64,000 bases of DNA from Eukaryota sp. TZLM1-RC (GCA_040285825.1 JAUPSS010000005.1:372001-436000), one strand, 5' to 3'; shown: positions 22,003 through 33,365, numbered from the stretch's first letter. Notes: generated by a model from the sequence alone, not told the origin. Program-made: numbers and translations.

Positions 22003-22825
22003 TTTGGTTTTTTATAATGTTTTTTTATTTGTTTAGATTGGAGATTGGCGGCTTTTTTGACCTTGTTATAATAGAATTCAGTGATTTATTTTCTAATTTG
22101 AATTCCATGTTTTGGAGAAATTAGGCTGATGCTTAATTGATTGACAAGACCATCAATCACATGAGAATGTATGTACATTATTAATTGTAACTTCAAAATG
22201 TATTGCTCCTTTCTGAAACAATAAAAGCAAAGCTGATTAGTTTCCACATATGGCGACTCATTATCACACTTCTTTATAACGACATATCTATTTAATAAAG
22301 AACAAAGTTTAACAAGATTAGACCTAGCCTGAGTCTATAGAATGTAGGTGGTATTGTCTTTAAAGAGTTGCATATGTAAGAAATGGACTTTGTATTCATT
22401 TTGGTGACAAATATTACAATCCTTTTGCTGTGGTGTTTGTGAATTTCTCTTTATTTCAAATTTTCATGGAACAAATCAGCAACCAGAACTGTTCCATCGT
22501 TAAGCACCGACAAAACTGAAATAAGCACGTTCTTCATTAATGACAGTGTCCTACAGTGGTGAATACCGTGCCAAATCACAAGGTACAAAAAATAAGAAAA
22601 AAAATATTGGTGTTCTGTGAGACTTAACATTGTACATACTGTGATTTGCAATTTGGATGCTAATTTCCAAATTTGCAACACTCAACCAAAAAGTTAACAA
22701 CCAACCGTTGAAGTCGGATGTATTGAGTGCTCTCTCGAACTGTGTAAAAAATAAATGGGCGTTGCATAATTTTTTATTTAAATCTCTATGCTATTTTGGA
22801 CAATGTATTTTTGATGTGATGTAAT
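22003..22825. other. AT-rich intergenic spacer
   Basis: I see no gene or recognisable repeat. Short frames on either strand (for example 22681-22451 minus) have no family features. Confidence 0.5.
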
Positions 22826-22829
22826 GTCT

Positions 22830-23045
22830 GTTAATTCTTTTAATGCCTCAAATAAAAGGCTTGCTTGTCCTGAAATTCATAATCCTCTTTCAAATGCTGA
22901 AAATTTGAAAATCAAAAAATACAATGAACTTTTATCCAAATGGTCCAGTCAACAGCACGCAAAACACAATTTGTATCCATTTGTGTTTTCTCTGTTTGGT
23001 TTACTTGCTCCCACGGCTATACGATTTTTGAGTAATTTACTTTTT
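22830..23045 (+). mobile_element. LINE-B internal fragment
   Basis: Plus-strand frame starting at 22824 encodes SEIHNPLSNAEN-like (here PEIHNPLSNAENLKIKKYNE) and YPFVFSLFGLLAPTAIRF, matching LINE-B residues just before its last domain. It ends abruptly at about 23040 where a minus-strand fragment begins. Confidence 0.75.
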
Positions 23046-23542
23046 AAGCAACAATCTAAAAATCAATATCTTCAAAGCAAGCCATTACCATCAAACCGTA
23101 CAACACCAATGTTTTTGTAATGTGCACTGGCAGACATCAAAGCTTTCGAACTCATTTTGGGAATTGAAAATAGTAAAACAATACGATTTAACCACAAATG
23201 ACGATCAAAACGCTTATTCATTCCTTTTTTTACCAGATTTTCTAAATCATCAATAAAATTCATGGCTGTTTTCCCAAGACGTCCATACAACGATATAGCA
23301 AATGTGCAAATTTGGTAATCTACATGGCAAACATGTTTCAATTCTTTTTATGGAGTTGCATATTTTTTCCTTTTATACAATTCTGAAACATTAAAGGAGG
23401 ATACTTCGGATTGTGCATTTCTCAAGGCATTTGTCATGCAAACATCCACTGTTACGATATCAACAACATTCAAGACATCATCAAAAAAGGGCACAACAAC
23501 ATCAGCACGTCGTTTTTCATATTCTGAATCTCTGTCGTTTCC

Positions 23543-23554
23543 ATTTATATCAAG
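23543..23554. repeat. 12-bp target-site duplication, left copy
   Basis: atttatatcaag is repeated exactly at 23863-23874 and brackets a plus-strand LINE 3' fragment inside LINE-C. Confidence 0.85.
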
Positions 23555-23862
23555 GTTTTCATTTAGCATTGGAATATCTGGAACTAAATTTCTCGAAGGT
23601 TTCAGAAGTTTAATAAAAGAAAGAGCGGGAAAACAATTGAACTTCATTTTTTGGCACAACAGAATTGTTTTCAGTATTCTTTCAACAATTCCCGAAATGA
23701 TAACCAAAGCACTGCTACAATTAGGAATAGAGTATGAGAATTGCACATTGAAGAGATTTGATGATGTTGATGCGTGTATTGAAGTCATTGAGTTCTAGTT
23801 TTTTGTTTAGTTGTTTTGTTTGCGTTTCAAAATCAAAAGGCATATTAACAATAATAAAAACA
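23555..23862 (+). mobile_element. LINE-E-like 3' fragment nested in LINE-C
   Basis: A 308-bp plus-strand insert. It encodes the last domain of a LINE-E relative: GTKFLEGFRSLIKERAGKQ, FWHNRIVFSILSTIPEMITK, ALLQLGIEYEN and DACIEVIEF with a stop at 23797-23799, followed by an A-rich tail ending ataataaaaac. It is a severely 5'-truncated insertion bracketed by an exact 12-bp duplication. LINE-E itself ends DACLEDIEF at 46331. Confidence 0.85.
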
Positions 23863-23874
23863 ATTTATATCAAG
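23863..23874. repeat. 12-bp target-site duplication, right copy
   Basis: Exact copy of 23543-23554, directly after the A-rich tail of the nested LINE fragment. Confidence 0.85.
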
Positions 23875-24149
23875 AGACCTCAACAAAGGTTTTACAAATG
23901 ATTCAATATGATAGGAATTACACATTGCATGGATTTGATGTCTGACTGCATCATACAAAGTAGAACGATAATAAATAAATCTCTTGCAATTGTATAAATG
24001 TGACAATGTCAAACCAACTCCATATTTTGCAAAACAGAACATTGGGCAAATTACAGGGCCACAAATAACAACGCATTCTCATTGCAGTAGTCCATTGATC
24101 GTCATTTAAAAACAAGCCATAAATTTGTTTTACGTTTTTTGGCACATTC

Positions 24150-24360
24150 TGAAATGATTGTAAAGAAAAGAACTTTCAGAAATTTCAACAGATTGTTTTA
24201 CAAAATGGAATTGTGTTTTCTATTTATAAGGGAATATTGAAGATGGTTTCTGATGTTTTGCTTTCTTTTGGATCTTACTATGAGAGGGTTGCATCTGGTT
24301 GTTTTGTTTTGGGAGAGATGGATTATTTGGATGTTAATTTATCAGATGTCTAATAAATAA
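24150..24360 (+). mobile_element. LINE-B 3'-end fragment
   Basis: Plus-strand match to the last about 200 bp of LINE-B: the block ttctgaaatgattgtaaag, the KMVSDVLLSFGSYYERVAS segment and LGEMDYLDVN before a TAA. It ends about 230 bp upstream of the amino-acid permease start. Confidence 0.78.
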
Positions 24361-24590
24361 ATAATATTTTTTGGACAATTTGTTTGGTATTATTAACTTA
24401 GTTCACTAGTGATTCAATCATCCGAAGCCTGCCTACTTGTTACCGTTGTTCTATAAACCCTATGAACGCAGAAGGTTCCTTCTGCCATTTTTCTGTCTGA
24501 GGATATCAACCTTCACTATGATACTCTCCTCAATTCTACAATTTCGCTCCCTCACTCACTAACTGAAACTACTTCTCAGCGCTTGGGTAA

Positions 24591-25937
24591 ATGTCAACCA
24601 TCACTACAATAGTGAACTTCATGAACGTGGTAATGGGAGCTAGTACTCTTTCCATACACCTCGTGTTTGTGGCGCAAGGGGCAATCGGAGGTGTAGTAAC
24701 TTCCATGGCAATGTTATACATATCTTTCTTTACTTTTAAGAAACTAATCCAATGTGGCGATCTCTTTCAAGAAATGAACATAAACAAGCTTGCATGTCAT
24801 ACGGTGATTGCCTACAAGTTCCCGATAATCACTCTCATAACAAAGTGCTCAGTACTGCTCTTTTCATTGGGTTGCATCAGCGCATATGGTATGGGTAAAG
24901 AGGATTAATATCTCATTTTAGGAATTATCTCCACTGACAATCTCTACTCCACTGTATCCACTCTGTTTCCTTCAGTCTCGATCCCAAGACCTTTGATTTC
25001 TTTTCTGCTTCACCTATGCGTTTTCTATCCTCTTTCATCCACAGAGAACCTAAAGTCTCTCAAGAGTGTATCCTCAATAGCAGTTCTGGTCATTGCATCA
25101 TTTGGGTTGTTTATTGTGTATAATGTTCTTTTTTATGGTCTTAAAGGTAAGTTTGCCAATGATTTGGTTATTGTTAACACGTCTTTTGATTACTTTTACG
25201 GATTTGGAATCTTAGCTTTTGCCTTTGCAGTTCACACTTCTGGTCTTCAGTTATATGCAGAATTAAACATGAAATCAGTTGAGAAGATGGTTAGAATTAG
25301 CAGAATTGGTTTTATCATTGTTTTTGCTATTCTCTCTGTTTTTGGAATGGGTGGGTACTTGCTGTTTGGTAGCTCAGCAGATGCTAATATCTTACAAACT
25401 TTTAACCAAAATAATGGTTTTGTGCAGATGTTCAACTTTTTAATTCTGCTTCTTATAATTGCCAGTTATCCCATCTTGGCTCACGTCGCCAAGGAATCTT
25501 TACAAACTATATTTACCAAAAGGCAAAGTTTAGTCGAAGAAGTGACTACACCAATTAGTTCAGCAACTCCCATGTCTGCAACTTCTGGGTTCCTCTCTGA
25601 TACGTCTGTCTTGGCATTTTCCATTGATGAAAGCAATCATGCTGATGATGTTGACGTCATCAAAAGGCCATCTAAGTTAATCAGAATGATTGTCACTGCA
25701 TGCTTGTGTACCCTTACTTTCATTGCTTCTTTCTTTCCAAATTCATTGGATTTAGTATTGGGTCTCACGGGTTCTCTCAGTGGTTCATTTCTCGTTTACA
25801 TCCTTCCTTGTATGGTTGCTCTGAGTGTTCAAGAACGATTAGGCTTGAGTAGCGGTGAAGTGATGGTATGTAAGCTTTCCATTGGTTTAGGAATTGGATG
25901 TGGTGTTTTAGGTTCTGTTCAATCTGTTTTTATTTAA
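24591..25937 (+). CDS. amino-acid transporter, SLC38/AVT (AAAP) family
   Basis: Two exons, 24591-24888 and 24922-25937, give about 437 residues. The first helix has NVVMGASTLSIHLVFVAQG, the unwound GxxxLxxP-like helix 1 signature of the AAAP family. About eleven hydrophobic segments follow. Blocks typical of SLC38/AVT proteins are FGFGILAFAFAVHTSGLQLY (transmembrane segment with an ALVFAFxxH-like core), VFGMGGYLLFGSSADANIL and FPNSLDLVLGLTGSLSGSFL. The family moves neutral amino acids with protons or sodium across plasma or lysosome/vacuole membranes; substrate and site cannot be told here. A hydrophilic loop near 195-240 is serine/threonine rich. Transcription start probably lies just downstream of the LINE fragment that ends near 24360. 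Confidence 0.85.
24889..24921 (+). other. 33-nt intron in the amino-acid transporter (27 nt if the second donor is used)
   Basis: GTATGG at 24889 or GTAAAG at 24895 can serve as donor, with TTTTAG ending at 24921. Both keep the frame and remove an in-frame TAA, joining SAYG to IISTDNLYS. A GATTAATATC segment could hold the branch point. Confidence 0.82.
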
Positions 25938-26303
25938 TCCAGTATTGGTAATAAATGATTTAATTTGAATGTTAAATTGTTTTTTCAATCATTAACAAAA
26001 TTAAAATTTGTGTATTAACATGGTTGTACCAGCAATAATATTCTTGTATTTTTCCTTACCTTTTCATTGCCGAATTCGCACTTGCTTGTTTGATAACGTT
26101 CGAAGAGGGGGATATGCTGAATGTAACTCCACACAACTATCATTTAAGCTCACCCTGTTGGAAATAAATTGAAAGGAGTGAATGATAGTCACAGTGCATA
26201 CCTGTGTTCAGAATTCAATGATAAAGTGATGTGCACTCTACAAATGGTCACAGGAATAGATGATTGTATCATCAAATTTATTTCAATTTATCAAACAATT
26301 CAG

Positions 26304-27128
26304 ATGTTATCCTCTCAATCTTCCGATCCGACGCTTGACTGTCCGCAGTCACTTGATATTCTTTCAGATCATGAGGTACAAATAGAACCATCGGGTACAC
26401 AAACGCAAACTCAACGAAGAACTCCCGATCATAATTCAGAAAACGTTGATACTTTTCAGCAGCCAAATGGAGTGCAACGGCCAAAAAAGACCATCTCTCA
26501 TGTGATAAAACCTAATAAACTCAATCAACAAACTTTACGAGCATATGTGAGTGCCAAAGGGTTCTTCAGCTCTGGCATTCGCGGTACTGCTCACAAAATA
26601 TGTCCCCATTTCAATGAAAAGTCCTTTTTGGGGAAAGATAAATCTCCACAACCTCTCTCACAGCGGTTACCATTACCTAGTCCACGGAGAAGTCCTGATA
26701 GACCTCCATTAAGGTCAACCAGGGAGATAATACATGACACGATGCCAGTGCCCAAGAAGCGATTTGTCACTCGTGCCAAGATGGCTCTGTCAAAACTATC
26801 CACTCAAAATTCTCAGCTGATCAACCAGGAAAGTCAGGTTGTTTCAGTCAGACATGTACTTGAATCCCTGTGGAACATTGCCAAACTTCCTTTATCACCA
26901 TCTGAAAAGGCTCTTAGCCAAAGCCAGGTACTTTCGTCTCAACTCAATGATTCTGCCTGTCGTATTAGTTCTCTATGTGAAAGCCTCTCGCAAGAGGTGA
27001 GGAAGCCAAGGAAGAGGAGAAGCAACGAAGGCAGTTTTGATAGCTTTATTAGTAGTGATTTACCCTTCAAGAAATGTGCAGTTGAGGAAGAACAACAGTT
27101 TAAGCTTTCCCCAATGAGCTGGATATAA
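26304..27128 (+). CDS. hypothetical basic, probably disordered protein
   Basis: 274 residues from the ATG at 26304; the frame stays open about 135 nt upstream, with other ATGs at 26229 and 26244, so the start is uncertain. I do not recognise a family. The sequence is rich in Ser, Gln, Pro and Arg. A middle block SAKGFFSSGIRGTAHKICPH and a C-terminal block FDSFISSDLPFKKCAVEEE look more constrained than the rest. PRKRRS near residue 238 could be a nuclear signal, and SPRRSPDRPP resembles a proline-directed kinase target. A helical stretch SVRHVLESLWNIAKLPLSP lies in the C-terminal half. Codon use and the clean stop support a real gene. A chromatin or cell-cycle factor is possible but unproven. 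Confidence 0.6.
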   Translation: MLSSQSSDPTLDCPQSLDILSDHEVQIEPSGTQTQTQRRTPDHNSENVDTFQQPNGVQRPKKTISHVIKPNKLNQQTLRAYVSAKGFFSSGIRGTAHKICPHFNEKSFLGKDKSPQPLSQRLPLPSPRRSPDRPPLRSTREIIHDTMPVPKKRFVTRAKMALSKLSTQNSQLINQESQVVSVRHVLESLWNIAKLPLSPSEKALSQSQVLSSQLNDSACRISSLCESLSQEVRKPRKRRSNEGSFDSFISSDLPFKKCAVEEEQQFKLSPMSWI

Positions 27129-27189
27129 AATCTTTGTAATTTTAATTTTAGTTAAATTTAACCATTTATATAAAGAATCAAATAAAAAC

Positions 27190-28130
27190 AAAACAAACTA
27201 AAACACATAAGAAACTAAATTCTCCACGCCAACTCTTGATGAATCCTTATAAAGTTTAGACATCATTAAACTCAAGTACTTGGGAACACTTCTGTACAAA
27301 GCGAAAATGATACGATTTTTCCATAAATTCTCTGCAAAATTCTTACCACTTGAACGACATAAATTACCAAAATCATTGATGAAATTCAAGGCGGATTGTC
27401 CAATGTTGCCAAAAATCGAAAAGGCAAAAGGAACAAACGAAAACTTCGAATAAAGGTTCTTATTTAAATCATTTAATATCTCAGTATATTTATCTCTCTT
27501 ACGATCTTCAGCCTTGTTTAAATGACCATTAGTACTAAGTAAAACATCATCGTGATAAACAAAAGCAAAGGGATCAACTGTAGTGAAATCAACAACAACT
27601 TGAGAGGAATCCACAAAAGGAGCAATTAAATCACCTCGACGTGAATTAAAAAGATTATCATCACTATAATGCTTCAACAAAGGTTCTACTTTGCAACTAA
27701 AATTGTAACACTTGAACATCTCATATGTCACATCACGAACGGCATTATGAAGAACTGACCTATATTGGAGAAATTTCTTACAGCTCACAATATGACGAAA
27801 ATTGGCAGTAGGTTTTTTGTTACAAATACAATAAGAATTGTCCAAAAGACCACTTGGATACATCCCTAATCTCAACCGCATGTTTTGTTTCCAAGCTTCA
27901 TTTGTTAAGTGAAGACCAAATGGCCTTGGTTGCTGAGATATTAAACTAGTACAGTTCTGAATGTCTGATAAAAAGGCAGCAAAGACGGGATTATTAATCT
28001 TAGTCACCCTAAGTCGTTTAGAAAAATCCAGGTCTTCAAAACCAATAAGAACAGACTTCTTTAATTTTAATTTTAGTAATTTCTTTAATTTTTCAATCTT
28101 TGTACTTTTTATTTTGATGTTAAACATCAA
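27190..28130 (-). mobile_element. LINE-D, 5'-truncated RLE-type LINE with intact C-terminal frame
   Basis: A single minus-strand frame of 310 codons (28130-27198). It contains the thumb remnant, CICNKKPTANFRHIVSC (C-x-C-x8-H-x4-C), YRSVLHNAVRDV, VEPLLKH, SRRGDLIAP, VVVDFTTVDP and KRDKYTEIL, then SFVPFAFSIFGNIGQSALNF and LWKNRIIFALYRSVPK. This is the same domain order as LINE-A and LINE-B but a different family. The first codons (many Lys/Leu) look like non-homologous sequence at the truncation point. The frame being open suggests a fairly young copy. Confidence 0.83.
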
Positions 28131-28318
28131 TTTGAACTACCATCATTGGTTAAAATTCATTATACAAAATTCAAGTCTGTCAATTTATACTATTTCTGCG
28201 ATGTGTTGTCTTCTCCAAGTTCAACTTGATGATGGGGTAAGATATTCAACCATAATCTTCATCATTTCTTACTCTGTGAAATGTGTTCATTGTTAGTAAC
28301 ATTTCCATATAGTTTAAA

Positions 28319-28573
28319 ATGGTTATCAATGAACAATTAGTTTTGCAAATGGCATCGAACAAAGGAAATAAAAAAGCAATGAGATTATCATTATTTTGTG
28401 ATAAATTGACTGTTATAGAAGTACAGGTATTGGAAGTTTCCGTGGCTTCAAAGAGTTTAAAATTGCCATGTTATCACCTGATTGCCAAGATTATGAAGAC
28501 AAATGAAAAATTTGTACCGGTAATTAGATGCAAAGTGAAGTCAAACAAAATTGATTATGAAGTTTTTGGGTAA
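28319..28573 (+). CDS. short ORF of unknown nature
   Basis: 84 codons from an ATG to TAA between LINE-D and a MITE. No family is recognised. It is lysine and valine rich with no membrane segment. It may be part of a decayed gene or chance; the only support is the open frame. Confidence 0.2.
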   Translation: MVINEQLVLQMASNKGNKKAMRLSLFCDKLTVIEVQVLEVSVASKSLKLPCYHLIAKIMKTNEKFVPVIRCKVKSNKIDYEVFG

Positions 28574-28956
28574 TGTAAGGCACTGTCAACTGAGAAAATG
28601 CATTTCTTGTTATGTTGCTAGTACTTGAACAAATAGATGTTCAGAACCATAGAGCATCCTAATAAATATAAATTTATCTACTTCAAAGTACTCAGAGAAC
28701 ACACAGTCGATATCTAAAACGAGCAGGCCAAATGGTAACAGAATGGTGACTACTATAACAAAATTATGAACACCCAATGGTCAGTTCATAGAGTCAATAA
28801 TTGTTGCTATAACTTGACACTTCTTAATTGGTATTGTAATTTTTCATACGATGTGGTTTCGAATCATAAATGGAAAAGAATTGGGCGATAGCAGGGAAAA
28901 CAATAGTAGGAAAATAATGAAACCTTTTTATGAAACCAGCTCTTTATTGATCATTA

Positions 28957-29482
28957 TTGGGACTGTCCAGGTTTAGTTGAGAGCTGGTTCCGAACCAGTT
29001 CACCGAATGTCTCATTTTAATTTACCATTGTTTGTAACTTGTGTTCAGTTTCTTCCAGTGACATAAATTAAAAATAAATTATCTAATAGTTGATAAGCTA
29101 ATACTTAATTTTTGTTTAATTTATTTCATAGAACCGTCAAATCTAGGTTTATAATTTAAACTATTTTGCTCTTCGTTTTTGTCACATAGTTTCTATGGAA
29201 GGGCAAACAATTTCTTCATATTTCACTTCACTCAACTGGTCTTGTTCGCTGTGACCTTACTACCTGTGTCACACATGCCAACTCCTGTGGGAAAAACACC
29301 AGAAATGGAACCTTAATGCGTCAACTTCGGAAAAATCATGGCTTATTTGAGAAATTAGATTATATTATTGTGAAAACAAATATATTGACTCATTTTTTAT
29401 TATACGGGGTCAGAACCAGTTCAGTTCGAGTTCTGTTGTTTTTTGCACTGTATTGAACCAAACTGAACTTGGACAGTCCCAA
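28957..29482. mobile_element. Tourist-like MITE (526 bp, TTA target duplication)
   Basis: The left end reads TTGGGACTGTCCAGGTTTAG and the right end is its imperfect inverse (AACTTGGACAGTCCCAA), giving terminal inverted repeats of about 22 bp with few mismatches. TTA flanks both sides (28954-28956 and 29483-29485), the duplication typical of PIF/Harbinger elements and their Tourist MITEs. Just inside the left end there is a small palindrome, CTGGTTCCGAACCAG; GAACCAGTTCA recurs near both ends as a subterminal repeat. No coding capacity is seen. Confidence 0.65.
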
Positions 29483-29485
29483 TTA

Positions 29486-29857
29486 ATATCAATTTTTCCA
29501 ACAAAAAATCTGTAAATAATCCAACCTTATATAGTTTGACGTCGGTTAAGTGAATTTTTGATCTTGTTTGTTGTAACAAACTGAGTATTAAAGCTTTGTA
29601 GGTTAAGCAACGTTACAGCCAAATATTGAAGAACAGGTCGGTGGGTGAGTGGGCGCAAGAATAGAATGAGCAAAATAGGGAAGAAAAACCAACAAAACAT
29701 TTAACGAAATGAAGAAAAAGATTGAAAAAAGCTAATTCATAGTTCTTACTAGCATAAGACAAAACTTTAGGTTTCAAACAATGAAATCCAGAAAAGCTGA
29801 AACAGCCCTCCGAACATCAATCATTTTCAAGATAAATAGCATGAAAATTCTTTTCAT
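29486..29857. other. AT-rich spacer before gypsy-1
   Basis: No gene or repeat that I can support. Confidence 0.45.
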
Positions 29858-29936
29858 TGTTGCCTAAAGTCTATTGTAGTAAAGAAAAGTCTGATTTATT
29901 TTCTATTCATATTATATAAGCCTTAGGGCGCCAACA
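29858..29936 (-). repeat. gypsy-1 LTR (downstream copy)
   Basis: 79 bp, identical to 37060-37138. In the element's sense it starts TGTTGGCGCC, holds a TATATAA box and ends GGCAACA. This is short for an LTR. Confidence 0.93.
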
Positions 29937-30065
29937 CTGCTTCTTCCCTTTTTCAAAATAAATCAGCTTATATGAATATGAAATAAAAACTATATACAAT
30001 TAACAAAACAACTATAATAAATACATATAATCGATATAATATAAATAATCGATATAAACTAAGAA

Positions 30066-31464
30066 TTAGCTCCTCTTCCTAATTCTATAACTGCGTCTAG
30101 GCCTCTTAGAAGGCGTAGACTCATTGGAGGTACTTTGTCGTCGACTAGTGGTACGTTTTCCAATTTTCTTGTTATCCTTACTAAATAACTTATAAGCTTC
30201 TGAATGTTTAACCGAATGGAGTGGCTCTTCTGTTGTCTCACCGCCAAACCACTGAACAGTACAGAAACTACCTGAATCAGAGTGGTATTCTGAGAGGATT
30301 TTCTCTATAACGTGTTTTTCGGAATCGCCTGCAGCGACTGCCTTGAGGAATTCAATGTCCTGTGGATTTTCTGCGTTATAGATTTTGCAATCTTTCTTGG
30401 CAGCTTTTAATTCTGTGCCAGTAGTAAGATTCTTCAATAATAAAGTGGATTTGGAAGGAAGGTCAATAACTAAAAATGGTCCATTCCAAGATCCATGCAA
30501 TTTATTATTTTGCTTGGTTTTACGTAAGACGTAGTCACCAATATTAAATACTATAAAAACACGAATTAGTATTATCTACTGAAGACGGAGTATTTAATGT
30601 TTGGTGACGCTCTGCTTCTTCCCTTTTTTTCTTGTAGACGAGTGTTTTTCATTTTGATGTCATCTAATAAAGGGATATTAGTTTCAAATTTGGATAAATT
30701 TCCTAATATATTAGCAGGGTCTGTTCTTGGACTAATCGAAGAACCGAACATGAGTTCGTATGGGGTAAAACCAGTTTTTCTGCTTTTAGTAGAATTTATT
30801 AATAGTTGGGATATAGGTACGTATGTAGACCAATTTCCGTAATCATTGAAATCTATTAATAGTTTCCTTAAGCATTGAAGAACGTCTCTATGTTTACGTT
30901 CTACAAGTCCATTACTTTCTGAATAGTGGGGAATTGAGTTACTCATCTCAATCGCTAATCTGTTACACACTATTTTGAAAGTCTCATTAGCGAACTCAGG
31001 TCCATTATCACTATGAATTAACATAGGTATGCCAAAGATAGCGCAAACATTCCAAATCAAGGCATCTGCGGTTTCTAAGGCATTGAGTTCTTTTAGAGGG
31101 ACTAAAATTGTATATCCAGTAAAAGAGTCTACAAATACTAATAGATATTTATTTCCTTCGTTGTCAGAATTTAGGGGGTCCAATTGTATCGACATTTAAT
31201 CTGGCAAAGGACGATCTGCCCATAAAGATCCTGTGGAAGGTGTTTTTGATCTTTTAACTGGAGCCGTTTTTGACAAGTTGGGCATCTTTTGACATGATTA
31301 ATAAGGTCCTTTCTCATATTGGGCCAGTAGAAATCACTTTTGGACAGTTTGTGTAAACTATCGTTTTTGCTGGGGTGACCAGATTGAACCAAACCATGTA
31401 TTAATAATAGTGCCTGTTTTCTGAGGCTCTTTGGAATCAAAATTTTGTTTTTATTATTTTCCAA
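30066..31464 (-). pseudogene. gypsy-1 integrase with chromodomain-like C-terminus
   Basis: Three overlapping frames (31464-31171, 31195-30572, 30500-30066). The first has the HHCC zinc region: LIHGLVQSGHPSKND ... CPTCQK. The second has the DDE core: FVDSFTGYTILVP, the HSDNGPEFAN segment and ESNGLVERKHRD. The third has a GPF turn (HGSWNGPFLVID), then VIEKILSEYHS ... FCTVQWFGGETTEEPL, which follows the chromodomain pattern VEKIL...YLVKWKGY...TWEP and supports a chromovirus placement. A basic tail ends SYRIRKRS. Shifts between the frames sit in A, T and C runs near 31200-31270. Confidence 0.85.
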
Positions 31465-31546
31465 ATTTGAGTGTTTACATCTAGAATTGCGTTATCAAAT
31501 AAAAGAGTCGTTGTTGTTTTTGGCTATTTGTTGTTCAGATCTTATC

Positions 31547-33363
31547 TTAGACAGCCAAGAAGAAAAAAATAGGTAGGTCTTGGTGTCTACTTAGAGATGA
31601 GATTGAAGGGATGTCTTCAAGATCCGAATCAGAATCATCGTCTAGTGGAGGTATCTCGTAATTTGAAAGTAAAGTGTCTGGTATATTTATACTACAAATA
31701 GAAGGAGTTTCCTCGTTTTGATCCAAATCAATATTCCTCGATAACATATCTGCCCAATGGTTGTCTTCACCAGGTTCGTGGACTATGTCAAAGTCGAATT
31801 CAGATAGTATCGGCAGCCATCTCTTTACAATTCTATTTTTCTCTGGGGCTGTAGCCAGGAATGCAATGTTTTTATGATCTGTGAAAATTGTTAAATGTCT
31901 AGTTAACAAGTAGCTTTCTAAACAACTTTCAGTTAAAATCAGAAGTATTGCGTATAATTCTTTTTGTAAGGTGGACCATTTTTCTTTGTGTTTCTGTAAG
32001 TAATCTACTATAGAATGACAAAGGTTTCACTTTCCTTTTATTTAGCGGGGTTCCTGCAGGGGAGTAGGGTTCAATTTCTTGCCAAATAACACCTCCTACT
32101 GCTACATCTGAAGCGTCAGTACTTATCAATACTCGCTTGCCCGGAGCTGGTAATTCAAGGGGCATGTGGTTTACTATTAGGTCTTTTATTTGTTTTAAGT
32201 AATCGTCATGCTTGCAAGTCCATTTAATTATTCTGGGTTTTCCTTTAATTAGCTCGTTAATTGGAGCAATTAATTCAGAAATACCTGGAAGCCAATCTCT
32301 AATATAATTGATGGATCCTACCAATGAGCGAACTTCTTTCACTGTTTTTTGGTCTAGGGATTCTCATCAAGGCTTCGATTTTTTTCTTACTTATAAATCT
32401 AGTTTTTATCCTGGAAGGTACTTCCTAAAATGTCGATAGGGTGTTTTGATGTTACGAATTTACATTTACGTAAGCCTATATTTACACGTCTATTTCTGGC
32501 GCATTGGAGGACTCTTTGTAATCTCTTATAGAAATCTTCGAAAGTCGTTCCAACTATTATGATATCATCAATATATATAAAAACGCCATCAATTTGGAAT
32601 ATTTCCATCATTACATTTTGGAAAACTGCTGGGATGTTCTTTAATCCGAAGCAAGCTCTTTTAAACATAATTGATCTTCCAGGGATTGAGATTGATGTTT
32701 TCTCAATATCCTTCTCAGCAACATTCATCTGCCAGAAAGCTTTTGGTAAATCAAGCGTGGCGATGTAATTTGCTCTACTCAAAAATTCTAATATATCACT
32801 AATCCTAGGTAGATTAGGCTCTACTGAAATCGTATGGGCATTAACTCCATCTTTACCACTAAAGTCTCCAGTTAACCTGGGTTTTTTTGCCGTCAGGGTA
32901 TATAACTAAGACAATAGGAGAGCTGAATTTATAATTAGATTCAACTGCATAGCCCATTTCGATCAGTTCATCAAATATTTTTGTTTGCTATTTCCATTTT
33001 GCTGGGATTTAACCGTCTAGCAGGTTTATGTACTATAGCATTCTCATCTCTAAAGGGGATTGTTAGAGGATTACAATCGATTCCTTTTCTATTAGGAGTT
33101 TCACTAAAAACATCGCTGAATAATTTTAGTAGACTCGTTAATTTTAATTTATTATTACTATCATCTAAATTTATCTCACATCCAGATCTTGCTAATTGCT
33201 CCTCAAAATCAGAAGGACTTGGTGATTGGTTATCTAAGTTCCCAATCGAATGTTGAGCGATCCTAGAGTCGAATTCTGATTCTGCATTTAGCAAAGTGCG
33301 GTGTTCTTTGTCTAATCTAATGAAAAGACCATCATCCGTCTGAAGCCCAAGTGCTTTTAACAT
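31547..33363 (-). pseudogene. gypsy-1 reverse transcriptase and RNase H
   Basis: Broken minus-strand frames. 33363-32971: linker with IDCNPLTIPFRDE and the start of RT. 32782-32399: ATLDLPKAFWQMNV (motif A), FGLKNIPAVFQN, and the catalytic YIDD motif in FIYIDDIIIV. 32342-31929: RT connection (SLVGSINYIRDWLPG) and RNase H start (LISTDASDVAVGGVIWQ). 31909-31547: LTIFTDHKN and the DNHWADMLSR end of RNase H. Shifts at about 32975, 32887, 32397, 32348, 31945 and 31570 are each explained by one extra A or T in a run. All catalytic residues look conserved. Confidence 0.85.
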
Positions 33364-33365
33364 GT

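Larger units (their letters stand above)
23065..24150 (-). mobile_element. LINE-C fragment (minus) interrupted by a nested LINE
   Basis: Two minus-strand blocks (24145-23875 and 23542-23072) are parts of one element. The first carries the WTTAMRMRCYLWPCNLPNV region, the cysteine cluster in a shifted frame (LTLSHLYNC) and YRSTLYDAVR. The second carries KRRADVVVPF and LNVVDIVTVDV and then the C-terminal domain to a stop at 23072. A 308-bp plus-strand insert separates them; joining the blocks at the 12-bp duplication restores one frame across PLLRSLDIN and GNDRDSEYEKRRADV. At least one further frame break lies near 23345. Confidence 0.78.

Noticed and set aside
24397-24412. Word tagttcactagtgat shared with the gypsy-2 LTR
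   Set aside because: Only about 15 bp match and no LTR ends are present; not enough for a solo LTR.
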